Shown here piece by piece: positions 47,590-60,173 of a DNA stretch of 64,000 bases. The stretch is from Salminus brasiliensis (Eukaryota; Chordata; Actinopteri; Characiformes; Bryconidae). The position numbers were made by a program, and so were the translations under genes. Location: contig NC_132894.1 in assembly GCF_030463535.1 (NCBI RefSeq), positions 11,209,933 to 11,273,932 of the forward strand. Direction: 5' to 3'. Under the pieces are notes generated by a model. The model was not told the DNA's origin. It was given only the letters and a program-made list of their open reading frames with translations, and did not search any database. Every line of letters begins with the position of its first letter. Positions within the stretch are counted from its first letter, which is position 1.

Positions 47590-49230
47590 ACAGTTAGGAG
47601 GGGAATAACAAACAAATCAATGGCAAAAATGCAGTGACAGAAAATTAAGCACCAGTTTTATCTTTGCCATATACACTGGAAGTCCAAAAGAAAATCTTAA
47701 AAAAAAAACAGACTATTAAGAATGTCTATCAGTATTTTTTAAATACTTGGTACTCACTCACCACTTTGTCATATTTCCACCAGTTTTTTTTTAATGATTT
47801 GATTAACTAACCAAATCCCACACATTCAGTAAAATGATCATCAATAAGGACAGTACCAATACCAACAATTTAATAACAGGATATTGGATATTGTCATTTG
47901 TAAATGTGTATGGGCAAAAGTATTGGGACACCTTCCGAAACCAAAACAAATCCTGCTTTTGTAACGGTCTCTACTGTCCAGGGAAGCCTTGTACTAGATT
48001 TTGGAGCTTTGTTGTGAGGATTTGATGGCATTCAGCAACAAGAGTGTTAGTGAAGTCAGGATGCTGAATGATCACCACCCCACCTCATCCCCAACTTCCC
48101 AACTCATCCCAGAAGTATTGAAGGGAGCACCAACCATCATTCCAGAAATCACAGTTTCAGTGCTCCACAGCTCAATGCTGGGGAGGCTTTGTATCCCTCT
48201 AGCTCACACCTGGCATTGGGCATGTTTATCCTATTACAGTATATTGACATGAATATACAAGCAGTGTGTGTCTGTGTGTGTGTGTACTTGCACATCTGTG
48301 TCAGCAATGGGTGCAACTTATAGTAGATGAATGCATTCATTAGAAGGGGTGTCCACAAAAATTTGGACATATAATGTACACATACAAAGAGATAAATGTT
48401 TGAGGGTCAGGCACTTGAGCACTGGATCATGGCAATTGTAGCAGCTCTAAAAGACCTTGATACTTTTCACCTTGCACGTGAAAGTAGTGATTGGATAGAT
48501 TCTTAAACAGTTACAATCAATGGCTCATGAGCTTCTGAATCTTTTCCTGGCTGGTATTACTCATTTGTGTGGTGCCTTGTTCATCTGTCTGTCTATCTTG
48601 TTCATCTGTCAATCAAAACTGAATGCTGTTACCTTAGACTATTAGGCAACTGTTTCAGTTCTGCAGCTCTTCATGTGTGTTTTCGTTTCCTTGATTTGAA
48701 GACTTGAATTGAAATTGGTCATTTTCTTCATTTCTTTTTTTTGGATCCTTATATAAAACAAATCTGCAGACATCTGGAAGATGTTAATTGCACTTGAATC
48801 CATTTTGGTGACATTTGTTTTTGTATTTAAAGTTTATGATATATTTTCGAACTCCCTCTGTATCTGTCTGAACGACAGACATGCAGACGAGGTATTACAC
48901 ACAAACGCTGCCTTTAAGTAGGTCAACCTTTTTCTATTTCTCTTTAGGAATGCTTTCAGACATGTTGTTTTTACTCTGTTGCACTTTAGCTTAAAAGTAG
49001 CTGGAAACCCAAAGTCATGCATATCACTGGATGCTTGATGGGCTTTAGAAGCTGTCTGACGTAATGTACTGTATAATTAGATTATAGGTATTTATGCAAA
49101 ACAATCTATGAATGTTGTAAATGATGTTACTATGATTATGCACTTGACTACTGATGTGCACCTCACAACTGATATTTATGTATAATCTATTGAAATATAT
49201 ACTATAATATATATATTAATAAACCTACAG
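47590..49230 (+). other. abca7: abca7 3' UTR region with embedded MITE
   Basis: No coding sequence. The best polyadenylation signal is AATAAA at 49218-49223, about 1.6 kb after the stop. If that site is used, the 3' UTR contains the MITE at 47906-48378. A shorter transcript cannot be excluded. Confidence 0.4.
47906..48378. mobile_element. CACTATATGGACAAAAG-family MITE downstream of abca7
   Basis: It starts GTATGGGCAAAAGTATTGGG near 47908 and ends ATTTGGACATATAATGTAC at about 48378. The interior is closely similar to 36700-37163. A GT-rich run interrupts it near 48265-48285. Confidence 0.75.
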
Positions 49231-50746
49231 ATGGATGCAGGTCATGTTTGTGTGCTTTTAGTGGATATATGGTCAAAGTAATGTAATTGGTGTATATTGG
49301 TGTGTGTGTATATATGGTTCCCATCAACAGTACAACAGGCAGATTTCTCTACAATGTATTATTTTACACTAAACCACACCTAAAATCCTTTAAGTGTATT
49401 TACCTCTCAGAGATTGAACTATGCTCAAATTTTTAACAAGTAAAAGGAAAATCTTGTTTTTACTGTTCCAAAGTTGAAGTGTTCTGAATGAAAGTTATAG
49501 CGTCAGTAGGAGCAGAGTGACTCTCACTAACAACAGCACTTATGCTTCAATCTTTTTAAGTACCTCTTGCAGAAAACGGTACAATTACTCAGCAATTTCC
49601 ACTGCCATTGATGTGGTCACCCTGACCCTGCCAGGAAGGCTCAAGGCTGTTCAGTTCCGCCTGCAAAATGCTGCACTCTTGGTGTTGAGATACATAGAAA
49701 TGTGTTATTGGCTTCTATTGCAGACCCTTTTTGCTTCACTTCAGAATCATATCGTCTCAAATATGACATGTATGTATCATTGGAAGTTTGCTGCATGATT
49801 TCCGAGCAAAAACAGGAACCCATTTTCTGTTTGGTTTTTCATGTGTGCATCCACACAGGTCTTAATAGAAATAACCAAGATAAACAAGATAACTATAATA
49901 TCCTGAATGACTCAAGTAAAAAACTAATGTAGGCTAACATGTAACACCTTTTTTTAAAGCATACAACTAACAGCCTCCACACGGTGGGGTTAGTTTTAAG
50001 ACCCCCCCCCCCCCCCCCCCATTAAATTCTGAAAAGATTATCGTTTGGATGTTTCATTCACTGATTCATCACAGTTATTACAGATGTCAGGTTAATAAAA
50101 TACATTTTACAGAATATTTATACTGTACTCATATTTGGCTCGTCTGGTTTAAGTAACATAAACTGTATTTAATGAATTGTGTTTTAAATTGTGGTTCTTC
50201 ACTGATTCGTCAAATATGTACTAAAATGTCAGGTTAGTCAAATATAAATGTATATCAAACAACATAAAACAAATTGTATTAATCAATACATTTTCAAATT
50301 ACTTAATTATCATATAAAAACAAGGAGCACTATAAGCTGGTGGAGTAGGGTACTAATTGCGCCCCCTTGAGGAGAATCTATAGCCTTCTAAACGTCAATG
50401 TTAATTACAGGCCATGTTCATGAGGTGCTTTGCGTCTAGTAAAGCATAGTCTTATAAGTCAGCAAGAGTAGAGAAAGGACAGAAATGGGGAAGGTTGGGA
50501 ATGTGGGGGATTGGCACAAAAAAGCTACAACTGCCCTGAAACTGCTCTACCAACTTAATCAGGTTGAGTAGTCCAACCATTTCCCTTTTCCCAGGAGGGA
50601 CAGGGCAGGGACATCTTACATGAAATTAGACTGTTTTAAACCCTTTCAATTTCCATTCTCACAAAAAAATATAAATAAATAAATAAATAAATAAAGGATA
50701 TTAGATCAAATCTTGAACTGATCAACCTTTTACCAGTCGTTGGCCT
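49231..50746. other. Intergenic region between abca7 and r3hdm4
   Basis: Mostly AT-rich. It includes a 19-base C-run at 50002-50020 and an (AAAT)n tract at about 50667-50694. No coding sequence recognised. Confidence 0.5.
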
Positions 50747-50959
50747 GTTTTGACGGCGCGGACTGACAGGCCATTTAATTTTACAGCGCCGCGCCTCTTT
50801 CTTCCCCCAAACAAACACCCGGCAGTACACAGGGCTGTTGTGGGTAACGTTAGCCTGGTGGCTGGTTACATCAGCTAAGGTTCATCTCTTTCTCTTCACA
50901 GGACGCCCATCTAATTATTTTTTTAGTCGTGTCATCTTGCTTAACTCGAAGACGGCGAG
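50747..50959 (+). promoter_or_regulatory. r3hdm4: r3hdm4 promoter / 5' UTR, CpG-rich
   Basis: ACGGCGCGG at 50754 and AGCGCCGCGCC at 50785 sit in an otherwise CpG-poor area immediately before the first coding exon. A TTCTCTTCACAG acceptor-like site at 50891-50902 suggests that the ATG exon may follow a separate noncoding exon. No TATA box seen. Confidence 0.45.
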
Positions 50960-53900
50960 ATGGTTGTGCTTAATGACAACATCGAAGAACACGATGTAAT
51001 GTGAGTATCTCAGCGTATTAATGCTGGCAGGGAGGTAGCTAGCTAGCTAGCTAGCAACTAGCGCTAGATAGCTGTTGACGATGGCTAGCCGGGGGTTTTG
51101 TTTACATGCTAGACAAGAAGACATTTAAAGTCAGACTTATTGATTAAATCACAGCGTCCGGGACTCTTAAAAGACTACTAGCTAGGTAGTGATAGTGCTT
51201 GGCTAGTCACTATGTGATCACTATTAGCTACATTAGCTTGTATAAATGGGCAACGTAGACGGTGCTAGCCAACTAGCTAGCTATCTAGCTACTAATCAAT
51301 GTTGTTTCGCTGCGGAAGCCAATGGTACATTAAGACTAGATTCATATTGATCAAACTGAGGCTAAATAAACTCCCAGCAAAATAGATTTGGAGACGTGAC
51401 AGTATAAAATTACCAACAAGTCAATGTTCAGAATAGATATGCTAGCTAGCTGGCGAGCTAACGCCAGAAAAAGCAGCTAGCTACCCGGCTGTCAGACTGG
51501 CTTAGATACTTTCGGCGAGCAAAGTCCCTTAACTAACATATTGGCTTCCAGAGTGGGCTACACAATCAGCCTTTGGGGTTAGTGGGGATTCTTGGTCTTT
51601 GTAGTGATGGGATCCACAGAGACCCCCGCCTTCAAAACAAAACGGGTCATAACGCCTCTAAAAACACTAGCGCAGGTTAACTGACGCTGCCTGTTTACTG
51701 AGGTGTTGATCTGTAGGATTCTAGTCTTAATGCTGCATCCCTTGATGTTTTTGTCGACAGACCCATTTGTTAAACCTGATGCATTGGCTTGAGCCTGAGC
51801 CCGAGGCCAGAGCTAAAAATAAGCCATGGCCGACATAAACAGCAGAAAAGTAGGTTAGTGTTTTACAGAGCGAGCAGCCTTACCCCAGCTGAGGGAGTCT
51901 GTGCGTTACACTGTATTCAGACACACAGTCCTAACCTTGTCGATCATAACCTAGTGCATAAATACAACTATTGTCAAACCTTCACAAGACACCAGCATTT
52001 TTAATAAAAACGACTGACAGGTGGCAAATGCAATTACAAGCCTAATTTTATAAACCAGTTAAGGACAATTACCTAATCTTCCAGTAATTCGACTGACAAT
52101 ATGGAATTAAAGTAATGTTATTGTCATAAATATACAATGCTCTTATTTTTGAGTGTGTCGAATGAATAACAGATATGAATCTGCTAAGTATATGTTGATG
52201 TTCACTTTTACATTAACGAGCATCTGTCTTTATATTTTAGCTTGATAGAAGAGCGCTGTTCCTCTTTGCCCAGCTCACCTGCCAAACGAGTCTCTCCTGC
52301 CAAAAAGAAGCAGTTCTTCATAAGCCAGGCTATTCGCAACTCTGACCTCACACCTAAAGCCAAGGGTAAAAAAAGCCAGAGGAGGCAGGAGAACAGTAAG
52401 TTGTTGTTTGTTTGTTTCTTTTTTTTATTTAATGAATTTTCATATTGTCAGGTGTATTCCACATTATGTGTCACCGTTACTGCAGATCGCTAGATTTGAT
52501 CCAGTTTTGATCCCATTTCCTCCTTTTCTTATAATCAAATTGTAAAATAGCTCGCTACCTGGCTAATCTTCTGGAGCAAGATGAGTGCTCCAAGGATGAG
52601 GGTGAAGCATCTGAGACAGCCTCACCCTCTGTCTTCACTGAAGCGTGCACCAATGAGAACTATGTGGAGGTACAGCAGCCTGTTCCGGTGATTCGGTTAA
52701 AACACACAGCGGCCTTTGTAAAACAGTCTTCCCTGTCTCTCTCAGTATTGGAGTGACTTCATGAACCGTTCGGGAGAGGAGCAGGAGAAACTGCTGGCCC
52801 TGCTGGAGGAAGAGGCCAGAAGGAGTAACTCTAGCAAGACCGCCAAAGATCAGAGAGAGTGTGAGACACCATTCACTCCAAATAATATGACTTGATTTAG
52901 CTAAAAATACCCCGATTTGGAATTTCTGCTGGGTTGGCAATAAATGTATTAGATTATCAATAAGCGGATGTGTGAAATATCTGTAAAATGCTTATTAATT
53001 GTTAATGTTTTGTTAGTGAACCCTGCCTTCACAGCTCAGGAATGCTTCCAAAGGATTGATCGGAGGTTGCGAGCAACATTGAAACGAAGACACATTCCAG
53101 TGGTAAGCCAGTGAATACTTTGTTTGCATATCTGTAGTGTATATGAAAGGGGGGGGTGCAATATGGTGCTATCATGATAGATTTTGTTATTGTGATACAC
53201 ACTGTGCTTTTCTATCAGTGCTTAAAGAACACTGATCAACTGTACCTGTCTTTACAGACAGTGAAATTAGTGCTGTTTTATTAGATTAAGTGCAGCACAT
53301 TCTGAATAAAAAAACACTACTAAGTATGGGAGAGTATTTGAATAGTAGTTTGTAAGGTTCTGTGGCTACTGATTTAATATTGTGTATTGTGAAAATGTGT
53401 AAATGTGTAAATATTGTGATATTATATCTTTACCATATCGCCCATATATGGATCACATAAACACACTATGACGCTGTTTACACTTGGCATTAACATGCGC
53501 TTTGTGTCTGGGTGGTATCTGGATCTACTTTGACCAGATTCTTTTTACACTTGTCATTAAAATGCATCCCCAGTGTGACCAGATGAGATCAGATTTTACT
53601 TTCTTGCATTAAAAAAGGACACTGATGGGTACATCACTTTGTTTTTCTTTCTGTAAACAGCAGTTTCTCATTAAAATTGAAAGTGTACAGATCAGAAGAT
53701 CTGTGGGGGCTTCTACCACACCCCGGAATAATAGATGGTTCCCACATTCCTAAAACAACTTTTAGAAAATGCAACAGACTATTTAAACCAGAGGAGAACA
53801 AACTCTCATCTGTCTCATCTCAATTCTCAGACTGCTGTCAGTTAGATGGTATAAGGTAGGTACAAACGTGAGCACGAACACACAGCGTCAAAGAGTGAGG

Positions 53901-55620
53901 GAATGGAGCAAGAGGGAGAAGCCAAGATCCACTGTAACTATTACTTGTATTTTACAGTTTTTTGTTTGTTTGTTTATTTGTTTTTGTTTTTTTTTAAATA
54001 CACATATCACCGCTTGCCTGACAGAATCTGATCAGATCTGATTCTGTTTACACTTGTATTGAATGTGGGCAGGTGAAATCTGAAAGTGAACCTATCACCA
54101 AAAACATATGTTAATGCTTATGAACTGTTTTGTTAAAGGGGACACTGGAGCTCCTGGAGACCAACCTGCTGACCTTCTTTGGGGCACAACCACACTCTGT
54201 TTACATCACCAAACTTGGCAGCAGGTATTTTGTTCACAAAAAAGAAATGTCATTGTATTTATAGGTGAGCTAAAATGTAACAGTGAAAAGTATGAAGACA
54301 CATGGTAAAATGTGTTATTGTTATATTTTAATCTTAGGTTTGTGCTTAAACGTTTGAAATTTGTTTCAGTAAACGTTGGCGTAAAAGTTGACGTATAAGA
54401 TCAAGTTGATTAAGTGTAAACAGTTAAAACTTCCACCACCAAGTAGTTTTCAGGTAGCTAACAAGTGCTCTGCATATGTAACATATTTAGCTTTAGGAAG
54501 GTCTTCACATCTGTTTAAAAAAATATCCTAGATGTCTCCTTATGAAGCTTCAAGAGTGTGTAAAGCTGCATCAAGTACAGCAGGGTCTAGTGTGAAGAAT
54601 AACAAAAACACTGGGTAACTGTAACTATAAAATTCCATATTGGTGTTTTTGTGTTGTTTTTCTGTTACTGTAAAATAAGGAAAATTAGGAATGTTCAAAT
54701 ATTCGACTGGTAGTGTAAGTATGTATTCTGCAGACTTCTTTTCTGATATCAAAGCTAATAATGTAATATTTATCCACCAGTTTTGAAAGGCTGTTGCTTC
54801 ATGCTATCTGCCAGTATATGGACCTTGTCTCAGCCAGTAAGTAGATCAAGCAGTTGTTACTCATGCATGCAAACTCACTGCCTATTTAGTTTTGGTCTGA
54901 AATTGATGTAGATGCATTGTTTTCGATGGGCTGTCATAACCGTCATGAGAGTTGAGCATCCGCCGTCAGATTACTTTTTAAGTGGCAATCACTGGGGACC
55001 AAAGCACTATGTGCCACTATGGACCCAGTAGAGCACAAATGATGTGAAATGTTTGCAATAGATATGTGGCCACAAAAAAGACATTTTGGGACTTTACATG
55101 AATTTACAGTTGTTAAGCTAAATAATTCAGCTGCAATTAGGTCTGTAGTTTAGTTTGTTTTCACTCGATTTTAGCATTTAAATAACAGAAGTTATCTTCT
55201 TGGATTTTGAACTTGACACGTATTGCTGGTCCTGAATTGTCATGTGTGATTACTACAATAAATTCAGTGTATCTTAATTGCCTTCTTCTGTTTTGAACTA
55301 ATTGATTGGTGTATATCAATTTGAATATATAAAATGATTGGGCTTTTCTCAGAAATGCAGAAAAACAGAACTCCAAGAATTGTTTTTGTAAATATATAGA
55401 AATTAATTATACTAATAATGTCATAAGGTCCGATATTAAACCCCTATTATACACGTGTCTATGTCTTTGTATTTATTAACTTCACCACTAACACACCAGC
55501 ATGACTTGTGTTGCAGGCTCTGACTGTAATGGAGCTCGGCAGACAAAGGTTGTGAACAAACAGGAGGAGTTCCTCCCGCCTTGCCCGCTGCTGTCAGCCT
55601 ACCTGGAACAAATGAGCTAA
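50960..55620 (+). CDS. r3hdm4: R3H domain-containing protein 4, 8 exons
   Basis: Exons 50960-51000, 52241-52395, 52551-52669, 52746-52860, 53017-53102, 54139-54224, 54781-54836, 55517-55620 give 253 aa, against 268 aa as recalled for human R3HDM4. Features: SLPSSPAK and a basic stretch with KKKQFFISQAIRNSDL near the N-terminus, an acidic middle (EQDECSKDEGEASE), YWSDFMNRSGEEQEKLLALL, LNPAFTAQECFQRIDRRLR, then the R3H region with LLTFFGAQPHSVYI and the R-x3-H core R204-LLL-H208, ending in CPLLSAYLEQMS. R3H domains bind single-stranded nucleic acid; the cellular role of this member is poorly known. The donor after exon 4 was placed at 52860/52861 because it restores the conserved RELNPAF join. 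It neighbours kiss1r and abca7, as in human. Confidence 0.92.
51036..51490. repeat. GCTA/CTAG-rich stretch in r3hdm4 intron 1
   Basis: It begins with five tandem TAGC units at 51036-51055 and is followed for about 430 bases by many scattered GCTAGC, TAGCTA and CTAGCTAG words. The density is far above the rest of the window. Confidence 0.65.
53145..53452. mobile_element. Degraded relative of the AGAGCTGGGCGAT element
   Basis: In r3hdm4 intron 5. It ends with ACCATATCGCCCATAT, contains ATTGTGATATTATA, and holds GGGAGAGTATTTG-like text that is the inverse of the interior at 11348-11694. The ends are poorly kept; boundaries approximate. Confidence 0.45.
53471..54085. mobile_element. Possible GTTTACAC-type element in r3hdm4 intron 5
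   Basis: GCTGTTTACACTTGGCATTA at 53473, a second TTTTTACACTTGTCATTA at about 53543, and CTGTTTACACTTGTATTGA at about 54045 resemble the end sequence of the GACCCCGTTTACACCTG family. The copies are in the same orientation rather than inverted, so this is either nested or rearranged. Confidence 0.35.
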
Positions 55621-55685
55621 GAGGACTGCCAGCTTCTATCACTGCCACATAAATCTGGCCAGTATGAATTCTGGAAGCAGCTTTA

Positions 55686-55691
55686 AATAAA
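55686..55691 (+). terminator. r3hdm4: Candidate polyadenylation signal AATAAA of r3hdm4
   Basis: AATAAA 66 bases after the stop codon. Further AATAAA words occur near 58562, so a longer 3' UTR is also possible. Confidence 0.4.
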
Positions 55692-58600
55692 CGGGCTTGT
55701 AAGCCTGATGTCTGCCAATTATGTTAGAAAGGTTTTGTTTAGGAGAGTGGGCCACCGTGTTCTTTAATAGACTCCTGCACTAGCTACCTTAAAGGTCAGT
55801 TGCTGGAACTTTTTTCAGTGAGTTTAGTGTTTGTACTGGAAACATTTACTTAACAATTTTTAAGTGACTCTATGTAATTATTTTGATAAAGCACAAAATC
55901 TGTACAGTCCATGTTCATATTCCTGTCCTGGCAGGTGTACTGTTTTGTCACAAAGGGCTTTTATAGGTGCTATCAGTGAATTTGCCATTCTTTTGCCCCA
56001 TCTTTGGTACTAAATAGGAACATACCTAAAATGTAGTGCTATATATATAGATTTTAGAACTCTATTTGGTAGTTTGCCTACATTGATTCAGTAAGAAAAG
56101 ATAAAGCATGTTTTATACATTCTTTACATCAATTTGATTTTGAAATATGGATTAGAGAGGTCTGTAGGTATGTAGTGTCTTGGAAAAGTGTTTAATGATG
56201 CATACTGTTTTAGCAGAAGTAACAAAAACAGCAGTGAGTGTTACTGATAGCACCTTTAAAGAGGCTCGATTCGAAACAGCTACATATCTTGTTGATTTTC
56301 ATGTTATCAAATGTTTCCCCACCGCGACCTTTACTGCTTTCTCAAGACCACAATGATGATACTGATACAAATCATGAGATTTAGCACTCAGTTAACGGTA
56401 AAAGGGTCTAGAAAAAGTGGGATTACGGGGAAAAAATTCAAAGATTAACAAAAATTTGCTTTTGTTTTAGTTGAGATTCCAATCATTTAAACTGAGGGAA
56501 TACAAACAAAATCCTATCAATGAAATCTATGAAACAATATCAGTAGTACTTGCATTTCTAATTGCATGTCCTATCACTTATCCTAAATCAGCATCTGTGT
56601 GTCTGTACTAGGCACTTACTTTTTCATAAAAAAAAAGAAAAAAAAAGATACCAAATATGTACTTTTTGTGATCTTATAAGTATGCTTACTTCTCTTGGCA
56701 AAGTCATGCATGAAGGCAATGGTAGTGATGCTTCTGTTATCAGGAATTCTGCCATGTGTGGTGCTCTATCTTTGTATGTTTTGAACTTTTAAAAGAATCC
56801 TGATGGGTAAATTAAGCAACACACAGCTCTAATAGAACGGAAGAACTGTTTACAATGCAAGAACTTGACTCATTGAATTTTGAGCTGTTTAAAATATTGA
56901 TGATGACGAATGACAGTAATGTGCTGCACTACTTTAATTAGGTCTTAGTTGCCGGCAATCTGTACAAGGTTATGCTTAAAACTATGCTAGCCTTTAAAGC
57001 AGGGTTCTTCATTTTAGGTCATGCCTTTTTTCTTGCGCAACCACAACTACTAAAATTAATGAGTAATAAACCAGTGGACAGATGTGCCTGAGCAGGGAAA
57101 TCATCAACTGCCGGACTCTGGCCCCCTAGGGCTGGAATTGAAAAAGACGGCTTTAAGTGAATGGTTCCATGAAAAATCAAGTTTACAATTTCTCCTAACC
57201 ACAAATGTAGTTGATTGGAAAATACATTTTTGGTTTGTTGTTTTGTTTGGGTTTTTGTTTTTGTTTTTTTGCAGCAGAGTTACAAATCTATTAATTAGAA
57301 ATTTAGTTCCATGCCATTTTCTCTCAAAAACAGTTTTACCAGTCACAAAACTTTAAACAACTTAATTCATAGACAAAATCAGTGCAGAAACATTCCACTT
57401 TGCAGGCTGTGATCTAGACTGCACAGCCTTTCCCGATTATCTGTTGACTTTGAAACAAACACAGCTCTCTCCAGTACGTACAGGGTATTCTACTACTCTA
57501 ATATTCTCATACAGTCAGTTTCTGACTCCAGTTTATATTTACACTCCACCTGTTCCTGTTTAATTGCCAGCACATAACTGCCATAGCTTCATACCTCTTG
57601 TGCAAAACTTAACAGAAAATTGTGGTTTTATGTCTTGTCCAATCAAATACATTTGCGGTAAAGAGAAAATTGTGTAAATTAAATATTCAGTAAATCGTTT
57701 CTTTAAGGCGCAAAACATTTTTGTAGCCCCCTTCCCTTTATCACACGGTTGTTATGACAGACCACCCACTTACCAACTTGCACTCACAACTATGCCTTAC
57801 ACATGCATGCCAACCTGTCAGAAATGTGCTCTTTTGTAATAACACATTTATAAATCAAGGCTTGTGGTTTACAGTCTGAGCACATTTTGTGACATTTTAT
57901 ACTTCAAAGAGGCTGGAGATCCTTAACCAGCTAGTGTGTTGGTGTTGCAAACCAAAGTGCAAGTGCGCATGTCTGTTTGTGTATGTGTGTGGTGACTCAT
58001 TTTCTCAGGCATCAGCCCTTATGATTGTGTATTTGTACACTCACTTCTGCATTGAACACGTTTTTATTCACCTGAGGCCCAGAGTCTCATATTTAGTTGT
58101 AGATGTGAATGCTGGGCTTTGGGCTGGCTCTGTATGTTATTTATATTTGTCTGCCTCTAGGTGGCTGCTAGAATATATCGGTAGTTCATTGCAGATAGTT
58201 AGCTTCAAACATCACAGGGTGTTCATTTCAAAGAGTTAGCATCATACATCACGGAGCGTGGGAGCCTTAAAGTATGTGTCTTGTTACATGTAGGTGGGGG
58301 GAAAAAAGGTAAATATGACTGCTACCAAGATGAATTTCAGGATCATTTTGTATGAACGTTGTGTAATACGGACAAAAGCCATGTCTGATCTATCCATGTC
58401 TGTATGTAAACATTGGAATAAATACTTAGTCGAGCAGGTACTGACTTCGAGTGTGTTGTGCCTACTGAAGAAAAGTGACCACAATGCCCCACACACTGCT
58501 GTCCAGAAATATCACTTTAATATCAGTTCTTTCTTGGCTTTTTGCGCAAACTGTAAATGAGAAAATAAAAATAATTATGCAATGACCTCATATGCTCACA

Positions 58601-59380
58601 TTTGTAGCATGATCTATTATTATACATTGTGTACTTGTGTACCTATGGCATTTTTTGTCTACATCGTTATTTATTTTAGTTAATTTGGTTCTATTGGAGC
58701 CATTAAATCAGATATTGGAGCAATTTTGCCTTTAAGAACTTAAATATTAAAATATATATAGAGAGAAATTAAGCTAGCTGATCTTCCAGAGAGACTGAGG
58801 GCAATCGTTTTTGTCCCAATTGGGTAATACACACTAATACTACAAGGTATATACAATATACTAATCTTAATAGTGCAGGTTTGGCAGGTGAGTACACAAA
58901 ACATCAATGCACCAACCTGTTTTTACCAACAGGAAGTGATGAAGTCTTGCTATGACAAAATACATCACTGCACGTTCTGATGACGCAAATGATGCTGTTG
59001 CATCTTTATCCGCCAAGTGTTTCCAGTAAACATGCTCTATGCACACTAGGTCTGCAACATGTTTCGCTGTCTGGCTCGGCCTGGTGCATGTGGGTTATTT
59101 TTTCTCCTGATTTGCACCACATGTAGAGAGGACGTTGACCTCCCAGCTAAGCAGCAAAAGCCATTGAGATCCACCTTTTTTTAAATGGTCCAGACATCAG
59201 TAACTCCTCCCTTTTCCGTATCACGGAAAAAATAGTGTCAATAGTAACCACACTCAATTTGCGACCGGTTTAAAGCATGTATTGTGGACATTTGAGTGTA
59301 CTCAACTTCGACACTTCTCTCTGGACTCCACTCTACTACATACTTCATAGTCATAGTCTAGTAATTAGTACGCAATTACG
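55692..59380. other. Region between r3hdm4 and kiss1r
   Basis: About 3.7 kb without recognisable exons. The first part may be an extended r3hdm4 3' UTR. Open frames such as 57889-58239 have no family features. Confidence 0.5.
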
Positions 59381-59384
59381 ACAC

Positions 59385-59501
59385 ACCCTTGGGCTTCAGG
59401 CAATGGATGGCTCTGCTGCTCTGCAGCTGGATACTAATGACGGAACCAGCAATCTCCTGCCCCCAGGGCCAGCAATTAGACAGCAGCGCCACTCAGGAGC
59501 C
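59385..59501 (-). mobile_element. tRNA-derived SINE head, minus strand
   Basis: Read on the minus strand from 59501, the sequence starts GGCTCCTGAGTGGCGCTGC and has a B-box-like GGTTCCGTCATTA about 50 bases in. This is the layout of a tRNA-derived SINE head of the GGCTCCCGAGTGGCGCAG type common in fishes. The body and tail toward 59385 are less clear. It lies about 0.5 kb upstream of the kiss1r TATA box. Confidence 0.65.
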
Positions 59502-59948
59502 TAAGAAAGTTCATCTGTGCCTAAAAATGTTTTCTTTAGGACTTCATATTCAACGGAATACGTTGGCAATTTAATATTGACACTTTTTTACAATTATTAA
59601 TATTAATATAGGGCTGATTTCCCAGAGTAAACTTAGTTCTGGGCTATACATACAAAATAAAGATCTTGAACAGAAAAGGTCATGACTAGGCTTAGTCCCT
59701 GTCTGGGAAAGTGGCTCATGGTGTTTACTGTAGAAATAACAAAAAGTGTTTTCGCCCAACTTTGAGATTTTGTCAAAACCAAATCAATAAACATTACATT
59801 GATGCCCACATTTACTTGTATTGGCATTTCTATTGGGATATTAGCCTTAGTGTTAGCTGTAAAATGAAACCATTTTACAAACACATGGAGTCTAAATGTT
59901 GTTGGAGTGTTAGTCTCAGTATAACGGGTCTTTGATGGGAAGGGCAGT

Positions 59949-60019
59949 GGGGGCGGCGTCCACTAACAGCTGCCCTTCTTGCGTCTCTGCTGAAGGCTTA
60001 TAGGGTTTCCCTATAAAAG
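59949..60019 (+). promoter_or_regulatory. kiss1r: kiss1r core promoter: GC box and TATA box
   Basis: GGGGGCGGC (59949-59957), a consensus Sp1 site, lies 55 bases upstream of TATAAAAG (60012-60019). The TATA box is about 155 bases before the ATG, implying a 5' UTR of roughly 125 bases. Sp1-type control has been described for the mammalian gene; use of these sites here is inference. Confidence 0.55.
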
Positions 60020-60173
60020 CCACCAAACGCTAGAAAACAGCCCAGCGATGATAAACTGTGCGCAATGGCGACGTTTGCTGTCCGGCAGCGTCCGGAAAGA
60101 ACCCTTTTAACTCCGTGTTATCTATATCTGACCGTGGTCAGTGGTGGTGTGGGCTTAAGAAGTAAACCTGACC

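Noticed and set aside
53677-53859. Open frame with PGIIDGSHIPKTTFR, faintly like the DDE region of a Harbinger-type transposase
   Set aside because: Only one short resemblance; no flanking catalytic residues or TIRs fit. A profile search would decide it.
57889-58239. 116-codon Cys-rich open frame between r3hdm4 and kiss1r
   Set aside because: Cys-rich but without signal peptide, spacing pattern or family similarity; no splice or promoter support.
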